From Oxytricha trifallax (Eukaryota; Ciliophora; Spirotrichea; Sporadotrichida; Oxytrichidae), in the NCBI GenBank assembly GCA_000711775.1, contig ARYC01002696.1:1-64000 (forward strand): a stretch of 64,000 nucleotides of DNA. Reading direction: 5' to 3'. The number at the start of each line of letters is the position of its first letter. The stretch's first letter is position 1. Below are positions 13,712-26,003 of the stretch, in pieces. The notes beneath the pieces were generated by a model, which was not told the DNA's origin, searched no databases, and saw nothing but the letters and a program-made list of their open reading frames with translations. The position numbers and the translations under genes were made by a program.

Positions 13712-15358
13712 ATCATCAACTGATTTGATCTTAAAATTTTTAAAGTAATTAAAATAAATAAATAACTCGCATTGAGGGCTCAAAGGCCCCCCGAGCATAT
13801 CATTAAAAAGGAACTCAGTTCCTTTGGTTGTTTCTTCTCTTTCTGTTGTTTCTCTTGGGTTTTCTTTGTTTGTTTTTCGTGTTTCTACCCTTGTTGTAGT
13901 TTTGATTTTGTCTTCTGCGGGCTTGTCTTAAGATGGTGACAGAGTCGTCATTTACGTGTTTGTATTTAATAGATGATTAAACTTATAAGACTTTAACTGA
14001 AAATTTAATAAGACCAAGGATGATATAGGATTTAAATTTTTCTTTCATGAAGAAGATGAGATCGCTTGAGAGGTTCTTGGAGAAATTCCAAGGAGTTTTA
14101 AATCTAATAGTGTTTGTGTCAAGCATATGGTCTTAGTCTGTATCGCAGTACATTATGACATCTTAGTCGTAGGATCTAAGTTTGTCGATAGTTTTAAGGA
14201 AAGTTCTGATTTGTTTAGGAGTGTCAGAGTTGTTAGCTATGGTGTGCTTGGCTTTAGTATCCCTGTCGAGGATGTCTTCAACTTGCTCAAGGTATTAGCG
14301 ATTGTGTTTGAGAGTCCTTAGGTTGCTGATTAAATTCTTAGGGAGACAATTTGCTCCTTGAGCTCTAGTGCTTAGAATAGGGTTCTAGCTGAGACTTTGG
14401 TGCCATTGTTGGCTTCTAGATGAGGGATTAGTAAGCTTTGTCTGTCTTGGTGATGTAGAAGTTTGGTAGGTCTTTAATGTCTACCGATGCTTTATCAACC
14501 ATTTGGATATCTCTATTGCTACTCATATTTAATAATGATTAAATTTTTGTTATTAATTAGGAATCCAATTATAAATTTTCCTAATAGGAAATCTTATTAA
14601 AGGGTGATTCCTTAATACTTGTTGAAGGTTCCTATTTAATAGGAATTTTGTTTAATGACGTATAAGAAGACATCAAAGATTCTTCATCTCCTTTATAGAA
14701 AGAGACGTCAGCTTCAAAGTCATAGTTGAGTGAGCTAGACTTATATAATGGCGCATTGGGAAGCTAAGTATTCCTGCTCTTCCTATAGGAATTGTTGATT
14801 AAGGTTAGAGATCTCTTGTTGAGTAAACCTATTTTGGAATTGTGAGAGGCCACTGGTAAGTGGTTGAAAGTCGATTTTGGTGTTAATGGGTGAGGAAGGC
14901 TATGGAATGAACTCTGGAGACTAGGCGTCCAGGTTTCCAAAATCAGTGTAACGCTGTTGGGCCTTGGGAATCCATTTGTTGTTGACTTGGACTAGGAAAA
15001 GTGACTGGGCAAGAAGCTCTAGCCAGTTTGCAACTTAGTGGTTGTTTTAGTTGTGAGCTCTGATTTTGGCTTCATTTCTGAGTTTGAAGATTAGAGCTGG
15101 GTTTATCTAGGCGACTTTTTTGGCAACGTAGATGATTTTCTGAATTGTGAGATGTCCTCAATCGTTGTTCATAGACTCTGAGATGATGATGTCAATGATG
15201 TCTTTGAGTCTGGAGCCTCTGATGAGGGTTGATTTGAAGTTCTTTGTGTAGGTCGAGAAATTAGGCATTTCGCTCTTATGTTCCTCTCACTTCGATTATA
15301 ATTTAATAATAGTATCATCAACTGATTTTATCTTAAAATTTTTAAAGTAATTAAAATA
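13712..15358. mobile_element. GC-richer insert bounded by 45-bp direct repeats
   Basis: The repeats 13712-13756 and 15314-15358 (ATCATCAACTGATTT onward) match over 45 bp with one difference. They enclose 1557 bp of much higher GC content that codes on the minus strand. Direct repeats of this length are too long for an ordinary target-site duplication and too short for usual LTRs. They could be terminal repeats of an element, a local duplication or excision repeats. No inverted termini are seen inside. Listed as a probable element with an unknown family. Confidence 0.5.
13815..15268 (-). pseudogene. Unknown protein(s) with a strongly basic C-terminus, virus-like or element-borne
   Basis: With TAA/TAG as Gln the minus strand is largely open over about 1.45 kb, apart from roughly three breaks, so it is treated as a fossil. 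The upstream part is rich in Q, N and hydrophobic residues. The downstream part has an acidic middle and ends, before a TGA at 13815, in a ~35-residue tail dominated by R, K, N and Q (it includes RRRQNQNYNKGRN). Such tails bind nucleic acid in gag-like, LINE ORF1 and small-virus capsid proteins, but no domain is recognised. It shares strand and raised GC with the Rep-like gene 1.5 kb away, so a common origin is possible; that is inference only. Confidence 0.45.
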
Positions 15359-16365
15359 TGTAGAGCCTTGCATTTTAAATTAATAAAAATTATAGTAAAA
15401 ATGGAAATTTAATATTAAATATAAAAATTAGTTTGAATACATATATTTAATGTTTTATTATGAGTATATTCCATTCAAAGCTTTATAAGAATTTAATTTC
15501 CAATTTAAGTATAGGATTAAATATTACTTTAAAAAATAGACAACAATTATTTTTTATAAAAAGAATTAAGAGGAGTTTAATAGCAACAGATACAGAATGT
15601 GTAGGCTATTTATAAAAATAACACATATGATAAATATCTCTACAATTAATATTAAAATTAGAATTAACGTTACATACTGAATCAAAGTAACTGTTGGAAA
15701 ATACATATATTATTTGAAATAATGATTAGTTATATCAATTGTCAGCAAAAAGATTTAATCACACTCAAAAAATGTCATAATTCTTGAGTACGAATTAATA
15801 TAAACTAAATAAATAGCTTGTCTACAAGGAAGTTACTATTTATGTGGGCTTTCAACATGTGAATTTTATAATTAGTTTCCTAAAACTACCTGGCTTAATC
15901 AGACATTCTGCCAATAACTTACTTTAATAGTTGAGACTAATTAATCTAGAAGTCAAATTGTATTTGATATTATGCATTAATTTAATTTAACAATAAAAAA
16001 CCAAATTAATAGTCATAATGAAAGTGAAGAATAACAAATATCAAGAAAAGGTGTAGATGAATGACACTTCTTATGATAATTAATATATAAATGTTTACAA
16101 AAAGAAGTTATTGATCATATATAATTGTAGTTTAAAAATTATCTAAAATAATAGGTGAAGGCTAATTAGCTTTAATTTATATCTTTTATACTGGAAATAA
16201 GAACAAATAGTAAAAAAATGATGATACTGTGTCTATTGATGAATTGGTACAATATTCAAAACTATAACAAAATAGTCTTAAGATTAATAATTTGTTATGA
16301 TTTTCAAATAAATAATTCAATTTATAGCCTATTATTATTATTGAAGTATGATATCAAATTCATCA

Positions 16366-16676
16366 AATTATTGTTAAAATACATTTGAAATGGAAATTTT
16401 AGAGAAATGCAATAAAAGATTTGAAATTAATAATTATAACTGGCACTAATTTGTGAATCTTGTAATTGTAATTTGATTCAGTACACTTTTAATATTAAAT
16501 CAAATTTAAATTATTAATTATGACCAAATCGTATAAATTGTACAATGTACAGTCCTTAGAAATATGTTTTTAAAATATTAAGGCGTACCTAATTTCTGTA
16601 CAAATTGTACAATGTACAGTTTTGAGATATTAGTTTTTTTTAAAAGCATAATGTACAGAATGAAGTTTTATAGATT
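16366..16676 (+). repeat. Left terminal inverted repeat of the Rep element
   Basis: 311 bp, reverse complement of 18210-18520. The match starts at AATTATTG and ends at GTTTTATAGATT. It contains two copies of a palindromic motif (16531-16553 and 16596-16619) built on ATTGTACAATGTACAG. Confidence 0.92.
16531..16619. promoter_or_regulatory. Paired palindromic iterons, candidate Rep-binding or origin site (left)
   Basis: Two near-identical ~23-bp motifs, 16531-16553 and 16596-16619, share ATTGTACAATGTACAG. The second is bounded by CTGTACA and its complement, so it can fold on itself. Paired iterons inside an inverted repeat next to a Rep gene are typical of replication-initiator binding sites. 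The role is inferred from this layout. Confidence 0.5.
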
Positions 16677-16748
16677 GAGATAAGTTATTATTATTTACGA
16701 TTATTAATAATTACATACGCGTGTAAAATGGTGGTACTTATTCAATCA

Positions 16749-18095
16749 TCATAATCTCTTTGGCTTGGCATTTTCTTCCTCCACATAAGTGTTTTCTGCA
16801 ACGGTTGGCTCGTCCACCAGTAAGTTTTCGTCCCCGTCCTCGATCAGTCGTTATTGAAAGTAGATGGCCAGCTCGACCTCATTGAAAGGGAACTTCTCAT
16901 CCTGTCTCTGCATTGAGCCTGTGAACTCGGCCTTCATTATCCTTGCCTCGAATGACTTTTGGTCAAGCTCATTCATTCTGTCAAATGGGAGCTGGTTAGA
17001 TATTGCTATCACCTGGCACTTCTCAAATCTCACAATGGGGCTCTTGTACTTGAGATTTACTGGATACCCCTCACCTTCGAAAAATCACTTCAAGTCGTCT
17101 ATCTTCTCTGTGTCGTGAAATAGGTCCCTCTTGATTTCGTCCATGATCACGATCTACGGTTCTGATGTTTATTTGCTAGGGTCCACGCAAAAGTTGCGAT
17201 TAAGTATCCTAAAGTCCTCGGTGATAAAGATCTTTCTAAGGTACTTCGCAATCGTTGTCTTCCCAGTGTTTGGATGTCCATAGAGCCACACCACATTTAT
17301 TTTATCTTGGCATTTTCGGAAGATTACTCGGTAGAGCTTGTCCACGATGTCGTAGTACATCATTTCTTTCAGGAGGTTTTGATCTAGTCTTTGTAAATGC
17401 GGTGATTGCGTATCTGCACGTTGGAGAAAGGTAACTAGTGATTGGAACTTTGTTTATTTTGGAGTTGGCTTTGAAATTATCTACTGTTCAAAGGTTTGAT
17501 AAGTGGCGAGGGTCTTATGGTTTCTAACAATCTTTTCGCACATTTCAGAATCGTCTTAATACTTTTCGTACATTCCTGCAACTGAGTTTATTTGCTGAGT
17601 CCTGTATAGCTCCTTAAATGTACTAGAGATCCTGCCTTATGACTTTGAAGATGTTCTTGCAGCTGATTATCTGGTCTCCTGATTTCGTGCCTGTAATTTT
17701 GAGAAATCAATAAATGCCCGAAAATGCTCAGCGTCTCCACACTAAAGAGTAAGTTGATCGTAATTAGCAAATAGCTTTCTGATTTATACTTTGCCAACAA
17801 CTGAGAAGGATAACTGGAGGCTGGTTAGTTTCTAATGTCCGAGGTATTCCTACTTGCTAAAGTAGTTCTTGGTAAGGCCCAGACCATCCTGCTTCAAGTG
17901 AATTGTGAGATATTGTCTTATCTTCTTCTCGGCAGTTGATTAAATGATCAGAGCATGGCTGAATCTTGTTGTAGCTTTGGACATCTCTTCTACTACTCGT
18001 GTATGGGTATCCTTTGCCTAGTCTGAATCGATCTCAAGCACAAAGTAATGGCGTTCATTGGCCCTCTCACCTAATTGCTAATTCATTTTTTCCAT
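16749..18095 (-). CDS. Rep-like replication initiator with superfamily 3 helicase domain
   Basis: With TAA/TAG as Gln this frame runs 448 codons from an ATG at 18095 to a TGA at 16749, with about one break; it is treated as a fossil virus-like gene. Superfamily 3 helicase motifs appear in order and at usual spacing: Walker A GHPNTGKTT preceded by VVWLY, Walker B IVIMDE, and motif C VIAISNQ. CRESS-DNA virus Rep and parvovirus NS1 proteins have this arrangement and pair it with an N-terminal HUH nickase. The N-terminus here (RHYFVLEI, then SHALIIQS) could be a divergent nickase, but I cannot place its catalytic His and Tyr with confidence. The C-terminus is acidic. Gln is often encoded by TAA/TAG, so the gene is adapted to the ciliate code. 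A plasmid-type Rep remains possible. Confidence 0.75.
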
Positions 18096-18209
18096 TTATT
18101 GAGTAATCTTATTATTGAGAATCTGAGAAGAAGATGTGTTTTAACGAAATATCCTCCACTCATTTAAACATTCATATTTTAATTTTTAATTAACAATTAC
18201 ATATTTACT

Positions 18210-18520
18210 AATCTATAAAACTTCATTCTGTACATTATGCTTTTAAAAAAAACTAATATCTCAAAACTGTACATTGTACAATTTGTACAGAAATTAGGTA
18301 CGCCTTAATATTTTAAAAACATATTTCTAAGGACTGTACATTGTACAATTTATACGATTTGGTCATAATTAATAATTTAAATTTGATTTAATATTAAAAG
18401 TGTACTGAATCAAATTACAATTACAAGATTCACAAATTAGTGCCAGTTATAATTATTAATTTCAAATCTTTTATTGCATTTCTCTAAAATTTCCATTTCA
18501 AATGTATTTTAACAATAATT
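18210..18520 (-). repeat. Right terminal inverted repeat of the Rep element
   Basis: 311 bp, reverse complement of 16366-16676, with the two iteron motifs at 18267-18290 and 18334-18355. Confidence 0.92.
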
Positions 18521-21500
18521 AAATTAAAAACAGAAAATAGTATTTACATTTAAAATATATAAATTATTATTTACCTTACAAAATAGAAATTGAAAGCAAT
18601 TAATCAAGAGTATAAAATGTTATACAATTCTACAAATAAGGTAGTAAAAAATCTAGCATTGACATTTTAATATAATCATATCTTTTACAATAGCCTAAAT
18701 CTTTAATTTACTATGATAAAAATGACTAAAGTAGAATCATTTCATACTTTCTATGAAGTTATATAGAGATCTAAAGTTCTCTGGTTTAGCTAGTTCAAAT
18801 GATTATCAATAAAATAATTTGAGGAGGACTTTTTTACATTGACTTATCCTGATGTCATTATATACTTCTCATTTTAGATTAAGCAGCAAAACAACCATTT
18901 AGTCTTTTATAGAGGCTAACTGATTGTTCACTATTAAGAACAGCTCAAATGATGATTCAGTGCATTAATTAAAAACAACTTAATGAGATTGAAAATCAGT
19001 AACTATGTATCTCTTTAATACAAACACTTAAGCAATAATTATAAGTTTGATAGCTATAAACTCAAAAATCAAAGAATAAGTAATTAATAAAAATAGTTAC
19101 TATCATGACAATGATGTCAATGTAACTGAAAACGATGATGATATTCATAATTAAAATATAGGAACAAAAGCATATGATGGTGATACTATAAACGAAGATA
19201 GTGGCAGTCACAGTGATGCACTCTATACAAAATTAATACATAACAATCATATAAAAAAATGTTATTTAATATATATTGCTAACAAATTAATGAATTACCT
19301 CATAAAATCGGCTTAAAAGTATAAGATATTGTAAAATTATATTTAAAAGGATTCAAGTATTGTGTTTTCTACTTAAGAATATTTACATTTGATTGGCGTA
19401 TTCGCAATAGATTAATTTGCAATCAATTAGCTTCCTGACATAGTTAGGCTCTAAGATGAAAGGGGATAAGAGATAACAAATATTCTATGTAATGATTAGA
19501 TATTTTTATCGTTCTATACAAGGGCATTCAAAATGCCAGTAGAAAAACAGTAGTACATTCTTAACAGCTAAAATGTAAGAAGAATTTCTCAACACTTCTT
19601 TCATATAAATAAATATTAATAAATAAGAAAGTGATAATATATAATAAAAATCTTAGACATTCTATATCTATTATATTAAGTATCATTTTTAATCGAAGAA
19701 TTAAGTCTAAAAAAGATTTGTGCTTGCTCTTAACAAATTAAATACTTTCATGTTAACCATTCCAGCTTTAATTTTTATTCAAATTATTTATCTTTAGATA
19801 TATTAAGTACTTGTATGACAAATTAAAAGATGCTTTTCTTAATGGTTCCTTTAAATCAATTAAAATCAAACTTAATAATCTATTTAGAAATTTCTATTTT
19901 ATGTAATAATATTTTTTTATTTTAAATATTAAGTTTTATTTACCATAACATAATAGCAAATTAAACAGATAAAATAAAAGAAATATTTAATGTAAGCGTA
20001 TAAATATTTACATATCCTTAGGCAAATTTAAGCAATATCTTTAATTGAATTAAATTTTCATGAATGTCACAGTTAAGTAGGTAATATATTTATTACAAAA
20101 CCTTTGTTTCATTATTGTCATTTGTTTCATCATTTTCAAATCAATTCATTCTGAATAATACTCATCGCCAAAGAATTTTTATTATATTATTATCTAGTGT
20201 CAATATATGGACTAATTAAAGTAAAGCAATAATTCCAATCAAGAACTTTTTTTAATAAATCTTCCTGTTTATGTTTTATTTTAAAAAAATAAACTTTCTC
20301 ACTTCAAAGTTATCATCAGTTTTATTCTTCAATTCTCTTGGAAAGATGATTGAATGAGTTTCCGTAATTTACATGAAGATGTGATGAAAGAATTTGAATA
20401 AATAAAAATAAGAATCAACTCATATCCAAGGTCATTTAATTACATATAGAGGAAGAAACGATGATTATTACCATAAGATTGAAATAAGAGTTATATTGCA
20501 ACTTCTAAAAACTTTAAGCTACTTTTTTAATGATTTTAATTTGACATTCCTAAATAATTAATAGGTTAAATAAAGACAAAAGACTCAGATAATTTTACTT
20601 TATAAAAAATTAAATTAATTAATATCTACCTTACCTTATAAAATAATTAAAATCTCCACTTTTCAACTTACACTTAAAATTAACAATAAGCAAATCATTA
20701 TTAAAGGATTGAGTACGCAGTCCTTGTGAAATTTAATTGCACCTTCTCTATGAATTAAAGCATGATATATTTGCTTAAAAGAGTAAGAAAGGGAGATAAT
20801 AAATTGTTAAATAAAGATTTGTTATTTTTTATGTTTTATATAAAAATTAATTGGAGTATTTTATACTTTTTGGTAAAAGTATTTTTCATTAAGCTAAGAA
20901 ATGTAGAATTATACCTTGACCTAGGCTTTTTAGTCTGATAAAATCTATTAATAAATTCATAAAACTACTTAAGCAATATTTTCATGTAGAAACCGTGATA
21001 GATTGTTAATATGCCTCATTCCTTATCTCAATAATTTATATAGGTACTCCTCATGTTAAAATAATTGTGCCGGCAGATGATATAAACATATCTGAATTTT
21101 ATATAGTATAAATTCTTGTTTTTCGTGGAAAATGAGTTAGTTTTATTATATAGTGTTACTGTGATTCTCTTGGATTAAAATATATCCAGGTAGAACATCT
21201 GCTCATGTTATGACATAATTACCTTTGATGCCAAAAAGTGTTGTTGCTTATATTCATAAATATAACAGTTATTAATAATATCATCATAATATGTTTTATA
21301 TTTACTGCAATGAAAATATTGATAATTGTTATAATTTCTAATTTATTAAGTTTCATTGATGGTTACAAGATTATTAATTTTTATTAATAATTATATTTTA
21401 ATTACGATTTATTTTGTTTATTTTAATGTAAATTATCTCTACTTATTGAAGGATTATAACTTCAATTTCAGTTAAATTTTTATGTTGTTGACTTCTTCCT

Positions 21501-23641
21501 TATTTTGCAAATTAGTATTGTCTATACACTAAGATTCATTAGAGGATAGTATTTTCTCTATATTAACATTTTTTAAAACAATTGAATTTAAACGAACCTT
21601 TCTGAACAATTAATACTAGAATAGTCATTTATAATAATTTAAGTTCTGAACATTATAACTATATTAACATTATTGACTATTAATTATCAACCACCATTTA
21701 TTAAAGAAGTTAAATATGTATATGTATACTTTATTAGTATTAAATCTTCCTTTGAGAGTATGATAAGAACATTTATTTACTTTAAACAATAAAAATAATA
21801 ATGCTTCTAAACAAATCTAAAATAATAGGATGCTTAAAGAAGATTTTTTTATTTCTTAATAAAGAGAAAAAATATATGAACTTTGTTAAATGCCCACCAA
21901 GATTTGATACAGTTTAATTCATATCTTTGATCTCTTAATGCTTTTTAATGTATTCTTGTACTAAATGATATAGCATTTCAAAAAAATACAATATTATTTT
22001 ACCAATTATGAAATTTTAATATATTAATTTTAAATTAGCTATTATTAATTATAGTAATCAAAACTTATACCAAATTTATTTAAGTAAAGTATAATATTTA
22101 AAAAGCTTTTTTAAATAACATTTACCTATTAAATTAATCTTATTAAATAAATTAATTTATTCTTGATTGAAAATAATACATTTTTGATTACGATAAATAA
22201 TAATAACATATTAAAAATATTATATTAATTAAAAATTCATAAATAATTGTATTTCTCACTTTTTTTAAATCATAATTGAACTTAGATTTTAAGCATAAAG
22301 TTTGAGGTATCCAAGATTTGTTTTAGAACTCTTAAGATAAGTCACTATATTTTTTCAAATACTAGCATTTATAGAGGAGATAGAACGATGAAAACAGCAA
22401 TAAAAAAAGAATGGATTTATTGAAATTTAGAGATTTTGTGTCTGTATATTTCGCTATTATCTATTCTACAGTAAATTGAGCTCGTATTTACATATTAATC
22501 TATATTTTTATTTATATATCGCTGATCAATCATAAATTAATACCTTAGTCCTCTTTTTCAATCTCTCCTTAGAAATCAAATAACTTTACTTCTGTAGCGA
22601 TTAAGCAAAAACTCTTTAAGGATATTGATAAATAATTAAGTGAATCTAAAGTTATGTTTTGTGGATAATTGTATTCTTTAAAATAAAATTGGATTAACAT
22701 TAAAATTCAAATATAATATTAACTATTCTAAGATTTCAAAGTTGAAAGATAAAGAAGTTTGGAATTAAGAAGTAGCAGCATCTAAAAAATGAATTCAGCA
22801 GCAAATCTTGTTGATTTTATCGTTGAATTTAATTAATTTAAAGTCTCAAAAAACTAAAAATAAGTTTAATTTAAAGTTAAAGTGTACTTTTTTATAATAG
22901 AGTTATGACGAGAAAAAAATTTAATAAAGAAGAATTTCATAAGAAATAAAATTAATAATAATAAAAATAATAATAATCAAAGAGAATAAAGCCAGTTATT
23001 ATGATTATCAAAGAACTGTATATATTAGTTCAAATTATTTAAGCTATCAAGAAAAGTGACAAAATTAAGGATTTTTTACAAAAACAATATAAAATTACTT
23101 GTCAAAGAATATATCTAAAAAATTTCATTCAAGTAATAAATAATTTTGATAAAATGCGTGAGATATTTAAAGATTAAACAATATAATAAAATCAATAAAA
23201 TAAATAATTTTTAAAATTTTAAATTATGTAAAATAAATATACTTTCATAATTTTGTATTTTAAAAATAAATAACAATTTATAAATAATTTTATTTAATAA
23301 AATATGTTTATCCAAAAAAATGTAAATCTAAATGTGAGTATTAAATGATACCTATTCAATATATAAATATTTAATTCAAAGAAAATAAGAGAGAAAACTG
23401 TTTATTAAATTGAAAATATTAAAATAAGAATAGTATAATAATATAGTAAATACAAAAAAAACATATGCTTAAAGATAAAAGTACCTATAACTAGATTTTA
23501 TAAAAGATATCTTACTTAAATGAGTGAAAGTTCATTATAGGTATAAACAAAAAGCATAAAAAAAAATCTAATGAATAAGAAGATTAAGATATATATATAT
23601 ATAAATATAAAGCTAATGGTACAAATAAAAACATGTTCCCA
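18521..23641. other. AT-rich, gene-poor stretch
   Basis: About 5 kb of AT-rich sequence between the Rep element and the lone satellite unit. I find no recognisable domain, no island of higher GC and no long repeat. Long frames lacking TGA exist but have the composition of random AT-rich DNA. Confidence 0.5.
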
Positions 23642-24158
23642 ATCGATTCAGAGCCTCTTATTGAAGACCTAAATTTTTATTTTCAATTTAATTTAATAAA
23701 TTTTTGGGATTTTATTTTTAATTTAAATTAATCAATCTTTTTGACTTTTTAATTTCTATAATTTCAAAAACTTATACTTCAACAATATCCAAGTGACCTC
23801 AAAAATAACTCATCTTGTAGAGAATTAAAGACTACATATAAGTTATATTTTCTCAGATTTTAAAAAATAATCATTGCCTAAAATAGGCAACGTAAAGAAA
23901 AGAGTAAATTTGTTCAAAAATGTCCAAGACCAATTTCATAAAGTCATCTGTTAAAGGGTGAAGGAATACTTTATAAATTTTTATCTTATGTTATTCCTGC
24001 TAATTAATAAATTCTGCATCTTTCCTGTCTATTTACGACCATGAGAAGCAAGGTTGAAGATTGGTGTTGGCAAATGTTCGATTTCGAGATTCCCTAAATT
24101 TCCTAAAAATTGCAATAAATTTTAGAGATTTTGGCAAATAAAAATAGTTGCGATTTGG
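23642..24158 (-). repeat. Lone satellite unit, inverted relative to the array
   Basis: A nearly complete ~515-bp unit homologous to the array at 1-5646 but in reverse orientation. It starts with CGATTCAGAGCCTCTTATTG (the complement of the unit start) and ends in TTTGGCAAATAAAAATAGTT. It has diverged at scattered sites, which argues for an old dispersed copy. Confidence 0.93.
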
Positions 24159-24720
24159 AGATACACTGAGCATCATGCTATCCAGTTTGATAGGAATTCA
24201 GCATTTTCAGTAAAAATGACCAACTTCTGCTCGAACATTTTTGACCAGCAGATATTTGCAGGTACTGCTGCAGTATTGAGCATAATGACCACATAAATTT
24301 AAACAAATTTGATTAGCAACAACGATTTTCAAGATTTTTTACCACCCTGCTCCAAATTTGGCTTGGTCACCGCATATTTGTGAAAAGTGACACATGACAT
24401 TAAATTCAGACTTAAAACTGCGATTTTTTGAGATTTTGGCCACTACTCTGGTCATTTTGGTGCAAATCATGTCCTCTGGTCACTTTTAGTGCAAATCTCA
24501 GCTTTGACGACTATTCTGGACACTTTAGTTAAAATCATGCACTTTGGCCACTTTTTTGACCACTCTGCTCAAATGGGAGAGACAAAAATACTAAAACAGA
24601 AATTTTGACCATGAATAGTAAAGTTGGTCATTTTGACTGAAAATACATAACTTGGTCACTTTATAAGAGTTCATTATGATGCATATCGATTTTGACACAA
24701 AAACCTAATAAAATTTGCTA
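24159..24720. repeat. Degenerate minisatellite rich in TTGGTCACTTTT-like words
   Basis: Higher-GC sequence made of imperfect short repeats. TGGTCA/TGGCCA plus CTTTT recurs about every 25-40 bp (for example CTGGTCACTTTTAGTGCAAAT and TTGGCCACTTTTTTGACCACT), on both strands. It abuts the lone satellite unit directly. No coding frame is evident. Confidence 0.6.
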
Positions 24721-26003
24721 ATTCAGACAAAAATATAGCAAAGTGACTTTTTTTCGCATATAAGATAAAAAACATTGTAAATCAGCAGTAATTGTATATT
24801 TAATTAATTTTATATTTTTATTTTTGCATTTCCCCGATTCAATTGTATTTTATCAATAATACTCTTTCATGAAATACTATCGTCGAATGATGTTGATTTA
24901 AGCGATAATTTTTTTTAGACTAAAATTTGTGTATGGGTGTCAATAAAAATTAATTAGAAATAAAATTCTAATATTTTCAATAAATTTTTTTTTTAATTAG
25001 TTATCATATGAGATGGGCAAAAAATTAAAATAAACATTGTGAAACTTTTCAAAACTTAAAAATCATATCATATAAGGCGTTATAATAGAAATAATAAATT
25101 TTGAAAAATATATGAAATTTTATATATAAAATATCAAATTTATTATGTCGAGATGTCAAGAAAGTAAATCGATTTAGACCCTGAGGATAGAAAATTTGAT
25201 ATGAAATAGGATATTTTAGGGGGTGGATGTCGGGAGTACGGGGGGATACTACCAAGATGAGGGGCACGGGGGGTCGGGTGTCGGTCAGAACAGATATAAA
25301 AATATATATTTCCTAGGTTAATATTACTAATTCTAATCATAAATATAATTTTAAATATAATTTTTATATTTATCAAATTTTAATGATTATATTTTTAGCT
25401 AATACTTCACAGTTAAATAAAACTTATATTAAATACATAATAGATATTTTCCAGCAATAATTTGATCTTAAATCTCTTATAACTTAGCAACTTATATTAT
25501 AACTGTAATTATATTATATAATAAAATTAAATTTAAAATCTTTAAGATCAATATATTAGCAAAAAAATTGATAGTTATATTTAGCATTGTTCTAGTTTTC
25601 CCCATAGAAATTATGATATAAAGAAATTAAGATAAAATCAGTTTTGATTTTATTTAGAGTTTATAAATTTTCACCCATAAAATTAGTTTTAATAGTAAGT
25701 CCAGCATTATAATCTTAAAATAAAATTATTAAAATTTAGATTTAAATTTAAAATTTAATTCTAATAATATTCTGGTTTATATATAATAGTATTTATTCAG
25801 ATAACAACGAAGTCTTTGGCTTTAAGTTTATAAAATTATCATTGAATTACTAATTTTTACTTTAAGGAGTGTATTTTATAAAGTAAATTTGCTTATAAAT
25901 TTATAACATAAAGCTCAATATTTATTTGCTTAAAGCTCTTTTATATAATAAATTAAAACATAGTTTTATTAAAAAAGATTTTTTTAATAAAAAATGAAGT
26001 TAA
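24721..26003. other. AT-rich stretch with one G-run island
   Basis: No gene seen. At 25210-25290 the plus strand carries six runs of 4-6 G (GGGGGTGGATG ... CGGGGGGTCGGG), ending in GGTCAGAACAG. This resembles the G-rich outer end of the foldback element (GGGGTGAACAG at 7631-7641), so it may be a solo end of a related element. The G runs could also form a quadruplex. Confidence 0.45.

Larger units (their letters stand above)
16366..18520 (-). mobile_element. Rep-encoding element with 311-bp terminal inverted repeats
   Basis: A 2155-bp element whose first and last 311 bp are reverse complements of each other with the same length and almost no divergence. They surround a single minus-strand gene for a Rep-like SF3 helicase protein. 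The extreme ends are AATTATTG and CAATAATT. The outer AATT on each side may be a 4-bp target duplication but is palindromic, so this is uncertain. The close identity of the arms suggests a young insertion or ongoing gene conversion. Linear single-gene Rep elements with long inverted repeats resemble the layout of parvovirus-like or CRESS-derived integrants. No capsid gene lies inside. It looks nearly whole, with about one break in the gene. Confidence 0.85.

Noticed and set aside
13712-15358. LTR retrotransposon
   Set aside because: The direct repeats are only 45 bp, no reverse transcriptase, integrase or protease motif is seen, and there is no primer-binding or polypurine site.
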